Source of the DNA: Bacillota bacterium
GTDB lineage: Bacteria > Bacillota > Clostridia > Lachnospirales > Lachnospiraceae
Reading direction: 5' to 3'
Length of the DNA stretch: 64,000 nt
NCBI GenBank assembly: GCA_023415635.1
Contig: JAEZJV010000046.1
Span: 1-64,000, forward strand
Part shown: piece by piece, positions 1 to 8,042 of the stretch
Layout of the letters: each line of letters opens with the position of its first letter
How positions within the stretch are numbered: the stretch's first letter is position 1
Notes under the pieces: model-generated
Database searches by the model: none
Told to the model about the DNA's origin: nothing
Seen by the model: the letters and a program-made list of their open reading frames with translations, nothing else
Made by a program: the position numbers and the translations under genes

Positions 1-93
1 CTGTTATAAAAAAGTTTTTAAACCAAACTGTTTTATAAATTACAGGGTGTTCGTATGAAAAAATCAACTATACTGACTCGTTGCTAATGGCTA

Positions 94-1614
94 TTACGAT
101 TCTTTTCGACATATTACGACACATTCCACATGCACAGTCCAAGGGAACATATCCACCGGAACAGCAATATCTGCCTTATATCCCTTCTTCGTGAGGTATG
201 CCAGATCACGCTCCAGAGTAACCGGATTACAGGAGATATAAACCACTTTCCTTGGCTTAATCTTAGCAAGGGCATCCAGAAACTGAGTTGTACTGCCTGT
301 CCGTGGAGGGTCTAGGAAAACAACATCTACACTTTCTCCCTGCTCTGCCATTTGACTTAAGAATACTCCGGCATCGTTATTGTAGAATTCTATATGCTCA
401 GCCTGATTGCGCTTCGCATTTGCAATGGCATCCTTCACCGCGTCCTTATTCAGTTCCACACCAATGACACGCTTCGCATGGTCAGAGGCAACAAGTCCGA
501 TGGTTCCGATACCGCTGTAGGCATCAACGACGGTCTCTGTGCCCTTTAAGCCAGCAAGCTCAATCGCTTTTTGATATAACCTCTCTGTCTGGACAGGATT
601 GACCTGATAGAAGGACTTCGGAGAAATGCGGAAGGTCTTGCCGCATAAGGTATCTTCGATATATCCTTTCCCGTAGATTACCTGCTCCTTCTCACCAAGC
701 ACCATACTTGTCTTCTTATCATTCACATTTACAATAACGGTTGTAATCTCCGGATGCTCCTTACGAAGTGCTTTGACAAAGTTATTCTTGGAAGGCAGGA
801 TGGGGGAACCCAGAACCAATACAACCATAATCTCTTTGCTGTAGTAGCCGGTTCTGATTAAGACATGTCGAAGAAGGCCATAGCCGGTATCCTCATCATA
901 GGTAAGGATTTTAAAGGACTTCAGCAGTCCACGGATGGTCTTGATGATGGCATCCGCCTTCTCATTGTGGATTAGGCACTGCTCCACCGATATGACACGG
1001 TGCGTTCCTTCCTCATACACTCCTGAGATGGGATTGCCCTTTCTGTCATGGTCAAATACCACATGGACCTTATGCCGGTAGTGATCCGGCTGTTCCATGC
1101 GAAGGATCGGTTCCACCTTACAGTAGTTCTTCAGTAAGCCCTCCACAAGCTTTTGTTTTGAAGTCAGCTCTGCCTCATAGCTCCTGCTTAGGAAATTGCA
1201 GCCACCGCATTCCCGAAGATAGGGGCAGGATCCTTGATCTGTACTTCTTTTAACTGAATACCTGTTATCAGCACTCCATTTATGCGGGGTCTTTCCTTCT
1301 GATGTTTTCTTTTCTTTCCCTTTAGTAAGGGATAGCTTCTCATTATTTTTAGTTGTACCAGGTCTTTGGATACTTGCAGAATACCTGCCGCTCTCCTTAT
1401 TGTCCTTCTTCGTCTTCCAGCCAGTAGCTTTGGCAAATTCCTTATAATCAATGAAATCTTCGTAATTTTCTAAATCTTCCCGCTTTTTCTTTTCTTTTAC
1501 ATACCCTGATATAGCCTTATCCGAGATTTTCTTCTTACTCCAATCGGGGGCCTTCCCCTGATCCATTGTGATGGAAGCTTTATGAGACTTTCTTCCGTTA
1601 TTCTTATCTTTCAT
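94..1614 (-). CDS. rlmD: 23S rRNA (uracil-C5)-methyltransferase, RlmD/RumA family
   Basis: SAM-dependent enzyme that methylates C5 of a uridine in 23S rRNA. The 506-residue protein shows the [4Fe-4S] cysteine cluster CPYLRECGGC (C130, C136, C139), the family block SPKSFYQVNP, the SAM-binding DAYSGIGTIGL, FLDPPRTG, and SCNP with the catalytic cysteine. The first ~125 residues are Lys/Ser/Asp-rich low complexity, where family members often carry a TRAM domain that I do not see. The start is supported by GGAAGGAG eight bases upstream, inside the 3' end of the PflX gene, so the extension is probably translated. Co-transcribed with that gene (3 bp apart). Whether it modifies U1939, U747 or both cannot be read from sequence. 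Confidence 0.93.
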   Translation of the reverse strand: MKDKNNGRKSHKASITMDQGKAPDWSKKKISDKAISGYVKEKKKREDLENYEDFIDYKEFAKATGWKTKKDNKESGRYSASIQRPGTTKNNEKLSLTKGKEKKTSEGKTPHKWSADNRYSVKRSTDQGSCPYLRECGGCNFLSRSYEAELTSKQKLVEGLLKNYCKVEPILRMEQPDHYRHKVHVVFDHDRKGNPISGVYEEGTHRVISVEQCLIHNEKADAIIKTIRGLLKSFKILTYDEDTGYGLLRHVLIRTGYYSKEIMVVLVLGSPILPSKNNFVKALRKEHPEITTVIVNVNDKKTSMVLGEKEQVIYGKGYIEDTLCGKTFRISPKSFYQVNPVQTERLYQKAIELAGLKGTETVVDAYSGIGTIGLVASDHAKRVIGVELNKDAVKDAIANAKRNQAEHIEFYNNDAGVFLSQMAEQGESVDVVFLDPPRTGSTTQFLDALAKIKPRKVVYISCNPVTLERDLAYLTKKGYKADIAVPVDMFPWTVHVECVVICRKES

Positions 1615-1617
1615 TCT

Positions 1618-2520
1618 TTAAACTCCTTCCAGATTAAACTCAGGGATAAAGCTTTCTTCGGCGGTTTCTCCCTCCTGAATAAAACCATTTTCCACACCGA
1701 TTTCAAGGGCATAATCCACCAGCTCCTCATACTCCTCGTCAGAGATTCGCCGATTAATAGCCGGATAATCCTCTACCTGTGACAAGGGTGTATATTGGTT
1801 CAGGATGCTGATATAGATAGTATCACCATAGGTATCGTATAAGTATTTTAGAATATTCTTAGAATCCGCCAGGTAACCGGGTAGCATCAGATGCCTGACG
1901 ATTACACCTCTTTGCATCATCCCTCGAGAATCAAACCTCGGAGGTCCAGCCTGCCGTACCATCTCACTGATTGCTTCCCGGGCATATTCGAAATAATCAT
2001 CGCAAGAGGAATATAACCTTGCGGGTTCCCGATCCATATATTTTAAATCCGGTAGATAGATATCGATATATCCTTCCAAAAGCTGTAAGGCTTCTACCTT
2101 CTCATAGCTACTGCTGTTATAGACAATGGGGATGCGAAGTCCCAGCTTCTTTGCTCTTTGTAGTGCTTCTATAATTTGGGGTATATAGTGTCCGGGAGTC
2201 ACGAGGTTGATATTATTCGCTTTCTTCTCCTGAAGCTCCAGAAAAATCTCGGCCAGACGTTCTGTTGATATGATTTTACCTGTTTGTCCCTGCGCGATAT
2301 GATAATTCTGACAATAGACACAACCCAGTGAACACCCCGAGAAAAATACCGTCCCTGATCCTTCTTCTCCCGTGATACAGGGCTCCTCCCACATATGGAG
2401 CGCAGCTCTGGCAACCATCAGCTCCGAGGTCATCTTGCAATGGCCCCTGTATCCGTTGATCCGATCAGCATTGCACTCTCTCGGACATAAACAGCAAGCC
2501 TTCAATTCTTTCTCCATCAT
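1618..2520 (-). CDS. radical SAM protein, PflX / COG1313 type
   Basis: The 300-residue protein has the radical SAM cluster motif CSLGCVYC around residues 63-70 and an N-terminal cysteine group (CCLCPRECN, then a Cys in GHC) typical of the PflX group of pyruvate-formate-lyase-activase-like proteins. The C-terminal half (NQYTPLSQVEDYPAINRRIS) also matches that group. The substrate of PflX proteins is unknown; no glycyl radical enzyme lies nearby, so an activase role should not be assumed. ATG codons at 2520 and 2517 are possible starts; GAGGG lies about 12 bases upstream, a rather long spacing. First gene of a two-gene unit with rlmD. Confidence 0.85.
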   Translation of the reverse strand: MMEKELKACCLCPRECNADRINGYRGHCKMTSELMVARAALHMWEEPCITGEEGSGTVFFSGCSLGCVYCQNYHIAQGQTGKIISTERLAEIFLELQEKKANNINLVTPGHYIPQIIEALQRAKKLGLRIPIVYNSSSYEKVEALQLLEGYIDIYLPDLKYMDREPARLYSSCDDYFEYAREAISEMVRQAGPPRFDSRGMMQRGVIVRHLMLPGYLADSKNILKYLYDTYGDTIYISILNQYTPLSQVEDYPAINRRISDEEYEELVDYALEIGVENGFIQEGETAEESFIPEFNLEGV

Positions 2521-2562
2521 AGTATAATATTACCCTCTTTTCATTTTCTATGGCAAACAGAA

Positions 2563-2582
2563 AGGAACCTTCGTTGGTTCCT
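2563..2582 (-). terminator. hairpin downstream of the MshEN-domain gene
   Basis: Perfect 7-bp inverted repeat AGGAACC / GGTTCCT with a 6-base loop, 19 bases past the stop at 2601. On the minus strand it is followed by a T-rich stretch (TTTCTGTTT), which makes a plausible but not ideal intrinsic terminator separating this gene from pflX-rlmD. Confidence 0.6.
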
Positions 2583-2600
2583 CTCGTCATTTTTCATTTA

Positions 2601-3944
2601 TTAGAATATCTTTGCCTTATTAATTAAGCTCTTTAAGGTTTCTAATATCATCTCGGCATATTCGATTGTCTCAGCCGCTACCAAGAAGTTGTTCTCCAGA
2701 AGCTGCTTCATCGGTAAGCCTGTTTGCTGCTGCTCATTGGTTATCCAATTTGCGCCCTCATTCGACAGGTAATAGGCCTTTTTCAGAAGCTCCACCAGTT
2801 CAGGAATCACCTTCTTCTGTCTGATTGCTCTATCCTGACTAGCCACCATATGATTAAGGGTAGAAATCAGACTTGCTACCTGTCCATTGATTAAACCCTT
2901 GCCGGTAAGCCAGCCTATGGTCTGCTCAGAGCTTGGAATTTTTGAATATTGAAAGGTATCAATCAATCCGGCAGCTTTGATGAACAGGTCCATTTCTATC
3001 TTACCGTTATAATAAGCTGCAGTAAAGGTTTCACATTCCCTATCGCTCAGACGCTCATACGCCTCTGTCTTGTGCTCCCTTAAAAACTGTCCAATGCCTT
3101 TCTTTTCCTTCTCCTGCTTTTCAATTTTATCCAATATTTCATAGATATGGGAGGGCCTGGCAGCAACTACATAGATATCAGTACCTAATGCTTCCTTTAA
3201 TGCCAGTGTGATCCCTGCCTTTGCTGTTTCGCCACAGGCTACAACCATCTTACCGTCCACTCTGGTACCAAGTGGAAGGGCCTGAAGTACTCTTGCCTTA
3301 TTCAGGCTCATATTTGCTATCCAACTGGTGTCCGTAAAATCCCTTTTCGTATCCAGCTCATAATAGGAGATATTTTGCTGTGCTGCAAGCGTACTATACA
3401 GAATGGTTTCATCAATGAAGCCGAGGGCAATCAAGCTCTCACCAAGCTTACTTCCGATCCGTTTCTGATAATACAAACCGGTCTCAAGCTGCTCCGGCTG
3501 AAGAAGTCCACGCTCCAATAATATCTTGCCCAGCTGCGGTTTATTATCCAATGTGGAGACCAAGCCCGGGTCGTGAATATAAGTCATATCCTGAGTTAGT
3601 ACAAAATATTTACCGAGCTTTGCATCGTGGATAACTCTCGTATCTAAGTCTCTTGCCAGTTTTACAAGATCCTCCAGTGATTTGATTCCGACACTGAGCT
3701 TGCTGCTGCTTTCCACATTGCCATCCGTAATCCATTCTTTAAAATTATTATGATCCAGTGCCTTTTTTGTTTTTCCATTCATCCTGAAAAGAACAATCAA
3801 AAGCAAAATGATAATGATGAAATCAATTGCATAGGATATGGCTCCGCTTCTTGTCTGTGAAGTTTTATAAGTCCAATAAATACATAATCCCATAAGCATC
3901 AAGCCTAAAAAAATGTAAAACGGTTTCAAATGCGCTCTTCTCAT
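2601..3944 (-). CDS. membrane-anchored MshEN (GspE N-terminal-like) domain protein, candidate c-di-GMP receptor
   Basis: The 447-residue protein starts with two membrane helices (about residues 8-26 and 36-53) and a cytoplasmic linker. It then has an MshEN-type domain (about 135-275). Inside it are two copies of the 24-residue motif xLGxxLxxxGxxxxxxLxxxLxxQ, at 137-160 and 166-189, separated by exactly five residues. That is the arrangement known from c-di-GMP-binding MshEN domains, but the leading Arg is Gln in copy 1 and Lys in copy 2. The C-terminal ~170 residues are helical and unassigned. No ATPase domain follows, so this is not a type II secretion or pilus ATPase. AGGTG lies 7-8 bases before the ATG. 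Monocistronic. The ligand is inference; a diguanylate cyclase is encoded at 60698-61735. Confidence 0.72.
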   Translation of the reverse strand: MRRAHLKPFYIFLGLMLMGLCIYWTYKTSQTRSGAISYAIDFIIIILLLIVLFRMNGKTKKALDHNNFKEWITDGNVESSSKLSVGIKSLEDLVKLARDLDTRVIHDAKLGKYFVLTQDMTYIHDPGLVSTLDNKPQLGKILLERGLLQPEQLETGLYYQKRIGSKLGESLIALGFIDETILYSTLAAQQNISYYELDTKRDFTDTSWIANMSLNKARVLQALPLGTRVDGKMVVACGETAKAGITLALKEALGTDIYVVAARPSHIYEILDKIEKQEKEKKGIGQFLREHKTEAYERLSDRECETFTAAYYNGKIEMDLFIKAAGLIDTFQYSKIPSSEQTIGWLTGKGLINGQVASLISTLNHMVASQDRAIRQKKVIPELVELLKKAYYLSNEGANWITNEQQQTGLPMKQLLENNFLVAAETIEYAEMILETLKSLINKAKIF

Positions 3945-4118
3945 GCTCGTTCACCTATACCCAGTGGTATTTTCTCCTATTGTGATTTTATAATTCATAT
4001 TAATTGACTGATTTATACAAAACTTGGTAGCACAAGAAAATTATAGCACTTTTTTTAAGAAATCCAAGTAGATTTTTATAAACTCTCCACAAAATTTAGA
4101 GTAGGTTTTCTCCACCTA

Positions 4119-5312
4119 TCAACTTCCGACCCGCATTAATTTTCTTATCACAAATATGATCGGCTTAACCCATTCTCCCTCCATCTCCTTCTTCACGACC
4201 TTCAATTCCTTACGAATCTGTATGCTTTGAGGACAATGACGTTCGCATTTGCCGCATTCGGTACATAGGGAAGCAAAGGATGGATTTTTTGACATAATCC
4301 CAAGAGTCTGCATATAACTCCATCTGTTTTTCTTCATTTCCAATAGATATTTGTCATTATACGCAGAGAAGCAACCGGGGATATCAACTCCTGAAGGACA
4401 AGGCATACAATAAGCACAGCCCGTACAGGGAATTTTCGTCTTTCTTAACATGACTTCCTTAACACGGTCAAAGATAGCAAGCTCTTCCCTGGACAACGAA
4501 TTTGCCCTCGCATCTTCAGCTATCGCAATGTTTTCAGTAAGCTGCTGTTCGTCACTCATTCCGGATAGAATCACATTTACCTCCGGATGATTCCAAATCC
4601 ACCTAAGCGCCCATTCGGCTGGAGTTCTTGTCTCTCTGTAGCTTTCAAATTCCTTTTTGACCTCGGAGGGCAGGTTATTTACCAATTTGCCTCCACGCAG
4701 GGGCTCCATGACAATTACAGGAATACCCAGGCTTCCTGCCAGCTGCAAGCCTACTTTCGTTGCCTGAGTATTTTCGTCAAGATAGTTGTACTGTATCTGA
4801 CAGAAATCCCAAGGGTAAGCTCTGATCAGTCTTTCGAAATCGGCTCTGCTTCCATGAAAGGAAAAACCAATATTTCTGATTTTCCCTGCATTTTTTAACT
4901 GTTCAAGCCAATCCATCACTCCGATCTGCTTCATTCTTTCGAGCGTTGCCTGATCAGGCAGCATATGAAGCAGATAATAATCGATATAATCCGTCTTAAG
5001 CTTTGTACACTGAGTCTCGAAGATCTTTTTTGCGTTCTCAAGCTTTTTCACCATAAAGGGAGGGAGCTTCGTAGCTATCTTAACTCTTTCCCTATAGCCA
5101 CCTGCTAAAGCAGTTCCCAGTATGGCTTCACTTTTTCCTCCATGATAGAAGTAGGCTGTGTCAAAGTAATTAATGCCTTTTTCAATAGCCGCTCTAATCA
5201 TTGCTATGGCTCTTTCTTCATCAACACTGTTTCCTTTCAATGGAAAACGCATACAACCAAATCCAAGGATGGATAAATCATCCCCGTTTTTCACATTCCT
5301 TTTACTCTGCAT
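4119..5312 (-). CDS. aldo/keto reductase with C-terminal 4Fe-4S ferredoxin domain
   Basis: NAD(P)H-dependent carbonyl reductase fold, 397 residues. The N-terminal TIM barrel carries the AKR signs GFGCMRFP, the Asp/Tyr pair in NYFDTAYFYHGG, the Lys in IATKLP and the His in YYLLHMLP. The C-terminal ~110 residues carry two cysteine groups (CTGCAYCMPCPSG and CTECGKCERHCP) for iron-sulfur clusters, as in the ferredoxin-like AKR group of anaerobes. It sits 25 bp after the threonine-aldolase-like gene and is probably the last gene of the pcsB-like/ftsEX transcript. AGGGAGGAG precedes the ATG. Substrate unknown. Confidence 0.9.
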   Translation of the reverse strand: MQSKRNVKNGDDLSILGFGCMRFPLKGNSVDEERAIAMIRAAIEKGINYFDTAYFYHGGKSEAILGTALAGGYRERVKIATKLPPFMVKKLENAKKIFETQCTKLKTDYIDYYLLHMLPDQATLERMKQIGVMDWLEQLKNAGKIRNIGFSFHGSRADFERLIRAYPWDFCQIQYNYLDENTQATKVGLQLAGSLGIPVIVMEPLRGGKLVNNLPSEVKKEFESYRETRTPAEWALRWIWNHPEVNVILSGMSDEQQLTENIAIAEDARANSLSREELAIFDRVKEVMLRKTKIPCTGCAYCMPCPSGVDIPGCFSAYNDKYLLEMKKNRWSYMQTLGIMSKNPSFASLCTECGKCERHCPQSIQIRKELKVVKKEMEGEWVKPIIFVIRKLMRVGS

Positions 5313-5337
5313 GGTACTCCTCCCTATTCTAAGTAAG

Positions 5338-6375
5338 TCATACTGATGAAGAACAAGTATCTGACAGAAACCGTATCAGCCTCTCTACACTCTGCTCCGT
5401 AGTAGCCCAGGAGGTAACCAGCCTGATCACACTGGTTCCGTCCTTTCGCCGTTCCTGTACTAAAAATTCAAATTCCAAGGACAATTGATCAATCAGCTTG
5501 TCCGGCAGGATCGGAAATAATTGATTGGAGGAAACAGGAGTATAGAAAGGAAAGCCAAGGTCTGTTAATGATGCTGCAATCTTCTCAGCCATCCGATTAG
5601 CATGGCTGCCTAGTTCAAAATATAAATGATCCTCAAACAGTGCTTCAAACTGTATACCGATTATGAAGCCCTTGGCAAGCATTGCCCCACGCTGCTTCAT
5701 CAGATATCTAAAATCCTCCTTTAGCTCCTTGTTGCAAATAATCAGTGCTTCACCCAGGAGCGCACCATTCTTAGTTCCGCCAATATAAAATACATCCGTT
5801 AAAGCCGCAATATCCTCCAAGGTCATATCATTTTCTCTACAGGTCAGAGCAGAACCCAGACGGGCACCATCCAGGAATAATATCAAATTCTTCTCGATGC
5901 ACAGTTTCCTGATAGCCACCAGCTCTTTTTTGGTATATATGGTTCCCAGCTCAGTACTATCGGAAAGGTAAACCATCCCGGGTTTTACCATATGTTCATC
6001 CGAATGGTATTCCAATACCTTTATAATGGCTTCCGGAGTCAACTTTCCCTCCCTGCCCATAGCCGTGACAACCTTATGCCCCGTTGCCTCGATTGCTCCG
6101 GTCTCATGCACATTGATATGTCCGCTGTCCGCTGCGATGACACACTGATGAGGTCTTAAAAACGCAGATATTACAAGAAGATTTGTCTGGGTACCTCCTG
6201 CGAGAAAGTGGATATCCACATCTTCCCTTCCCAAATGCTTTTTGATATACTGTCTTGCCTTATTACAATGAATATCATCTCCGTATCCTTTATTCTGTTC
6301 CATGCAGGTTTTTGTCAATAGCTCCAATATCCTCGGATGGGCTCCTTCGCTGTAGTCATTCGTAAAGCTTATCAT
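5338..6375 (-). CDS. threonine aldolase-family PLP enzyme (beta-eliminating lyase superfamily)
   Basis: PLP-dependent aldol cleavage of L-threonine or allo-threonine to glycine and acetaldehyde is the expected reaction. Visible family signs are YGDDIHCNKA, GGTQTNLLVISAF near residue 60, LFLDGARLGSAL with the PLP-ring Asp, and GGTKNGALLGEAL with the Schiff-base Lys. I chose the start at 6375 (345 residues). An ATG there follows AGGAGG with 6-base spacing and the protein begins MISFTNDYSEGAHP, as in relatives. The open frame continues upstream to 6507 but only into ftsX. It follows ftsX by 73 bp. Other beta-eliminating lyase activities cannot be excluded. Confidence 0.88.
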   Translation of the reverse strand: MISFTNDYSEGAHPRILELLTKTCMEQNKGYGDDIHCNKARQYIKKHLGREDVDIHFLAGGTQTNLLVISAFLRPHQCVIAADSGHINVHETGAIEATGHKVVTAMGREGKLTPEAIIKVLEYHSDEHMVKPGMVYLSDSTELGTIYTKKELVAIRKLCIEKNLILFLDGARLGSALTCRENDMTLEDIAALTDVFYIGGTKNGALLGEALIICNKELKEDFRYLMKQRGAMLAKGFIIGIQFEALFEDHLYFELGSHANRMAEKIAASLTDLGFPFYTPVSSNQLFPILPDKLIDQLSLEFEFLVQERRKDGTSVIRLVTSWATTEQSVERLIRFLSDTCSSSV

Positions 6376-6448
6376 ATTCTGCCTCCTATCAGTGTGACCT
6401 TCTATGATCATTTCAACCTGATCATGATATTCTTTAGGGTCTTTTCTT

Positions 6449-7345
6449 TTATCTATTCTTATCCTCAGAGATTGAAGAGAGACCGAACAGACTTCCCAGT
6501 ATTCCAAGTCCGAAGCTGATACCCAGCAAAAGCAGACTGATCATAGTCTGTAGCTTTCCCATCGGTGGCATTGGAAGAAATGGTATTGTCCCGTCTAACT
6601 GACCGTAAATCCCATTCAGTAAAGCAAGTACCAAAAGGATCGCCAGTATACCTCCGCAAACAGTAAGCAGTGTACCTGCCAGCAGAAAGGGGAAGCCAAT
6701 AAAACCGCTCGGCGCACCCAGCAGTTTTAAGGTGTTAATCTGCTCTCTGTTATTGTAGATTCCCTGCCTGATCATATGAGATAGAATAATCAGGGTGGTT
6801 ACCCCGACTGCAACAATAATCAGAGCTCCCACAAGCTTCAACCCATTGGTCAACTGCTTCAGCTTCTCAAGGATTTCTCTGTTATCTCTGACATATTCAA
6901 TACCGGGAAGCTGTTTCACCCCGGTGATTACCTGATTCATCTGTGTGAGATCAATCCTGATCTCCAGGAAGGCTTCGAAGGGGTTCTCATTGAACAAGGA
7001 AAGGATATCCGCTTCCTCACCAAGCATATCCTCCATCTGAGCCTTTGCCTGGCTGTCATCTATATACCTGACATCCAGTACTCCCTCCAGCTTTTTAATC
7101 TCCGTTGTCAGAACCTGGGCTTGAGCCTCACTTCCTTCCTCTGTAAAATACGCACTTACCACAGCCTCTTCACCGATCGCTTCAAGCATACGGTCTCCGA
7201 TTGACCAGCCTGCCAGCACCATACCCAGGAGAAATAGAATTAGGCCGGTTCCCAGTATGGAAAATATATTGGATAGGAGGCCAAAACGGATAGTACGAAC
7301 AGCCTCCGTAAAAAAATATCCGATATTATACAGTGCTGTCTTCAT
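6449..7345 (-). CDS. ftsX: FtsX-family permease
   Basis: Integral membrane partner of FtsE. The complex converts ATP hydrolysis into activation of cell-wall hydrolases at the division site or side wall. The 298-residue protein shows the FtsX layout: an N-terminal helix (about 25-45), an extracellular domain (about 50-165) and three C-terminal helices (about 175-200, 220-250, 265-290). The start at 7345 has AGGAGGG eight bases upstream and begins MKTALYNIGYFF; it overlaps the 3' end of ftsE by 20 bp, as is usual for this pair. The gene upstream of ftsE encodes a PcsB-like coil, the typical extracellular partner. Confidence 0.9.
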   Translation of the reverse strand: MKTALYNIGYFFTEAVRTIRFGLLSNIFSILGTGLILFLLGMVLAGWSIGDRMLEAIGEEAVVSAYFTEEGSEAQAQVLTTEIKKLEGVLDVRYIDDSQAKAQMEDMLGEEADILSLFNENPFEAFLEIRIDLTQMNQVITGVKQLPGIEYVRDNREILEKLKQLTNGLKLVGALIIVAVGVTTLIILSHMIRQGIYNNREQINTLKLLGAPSGFIGFPFLLAGTLLTVCGGILAILLVLALLNGIYGQLDGTIPFLPMPPMGKLQTMISLLLLGISFGLGILGSLFGLSSISEDKNR

Positions 7346-8021
7346 TGACTTTCCCTCCTGACCTCTCAATTGTGATAAAGCCGCTGTTCACACGGACAAA
7401 ACTTGCATCAGGATCATTATCGATCAGATGCGTCGCATGAGTAGTGACAACCACCGTCGTATGCTCATTCAGAAAAGATTTTAAAATCTGAAGGATATTC
7501 GTGGCATTAGCCTGATCCAGATTACCGGTCGGTTCATCTGCCAGAATCAGGGTGGGCTTTCTGGCAACGGCCCGGGCTATGGCAACACGTTGTGCCTCCC
7601 CCCAGGACAGCTTTTCTACTCTGGTATGCAGTTTATGTCCCAGTCCGACCTTAGTAAGCGCGTCCTGAGCATCTGCCTTGATTTTCTTCGGAGCTATTCC
7701 AAGAAAGCGCATACCCATCATGACATTCTCTAGTGCAGTTCTTCCTTCCACCAGCTTAAATTCCTGGAAAACAGGTCCGATTGCTTTTCGAAGCTTCTTA
7801 AGCTCCTTGGAGCTTATCTTCTCCATCTGCTGACCCATGACCTTTAGTTCACCTAGAGTCGGCTGCTCTATTCCGATCAGCAGTTTAAGCAAGCTTGTTT
7901 TTCCGGAACCACTTGGCCCGGTGATATAGATAAGCTCTCCCGGATTTATTAAAAGACTGACCTCTCGTAAAGCTTCCGTGCCATCAGGATAAGTCAGAGC
8001 AACATTTTTTGCCTCAATCAT
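7326..8021 (-). CDS. ftsE: FtsE-family ABC ATPase
   Basis: Cytoplasmic ATPase of FtsEX, 231 residues. Walker A is GPSGSGKTS, the Q-loop region is VFQEFKLVEGRT, and Walker B is LILADEPTGNLD. The ABC signature reads LSWGEAQRVAIARA, with Trp in place of the second residue of the usual LSGGE. The switch His is in VVVTTHATHL. The order coil protein - ftsE - ftsX, spaced 21 bp and then overlapping, indicates one functional unit. The changed signature motif may mean this is a paralogue rather than the housekeeping FtsE; the genome outside the window would decide. Confidence 0.9.
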   Translation of the reverse strand: MIEAKNVALTYPDGTEALREVSLLINPGELIYITGPSGSGKTSLLKLLIGIEQPTLGELKVMGQQMEKISSKELKKLRKAIGPVFQEFKLVEGRTALENVMMGMRFLGIAPKKIKADAQDALTKVGLGHKLHTRVEKLSWGEAQRVAIARAVARKPTLILADEPTGNLDQANATNILQILKSFLNEHTTVVVTTHATHLIDNDPDASFVRVNSGFITIERSGGKVNEDSTV

Positions 8022-8042
8022 TTTATGTACCTCCCAGCTAAT

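Noticed and set aside
1618..2520. Pyruvate formate-lyase activating enzyme
   Set aside because: The extra N-terminal cysteines and overall layout match the PflX group, whose substrate is unknown, and no glycyl radical enzyme is adjacent.
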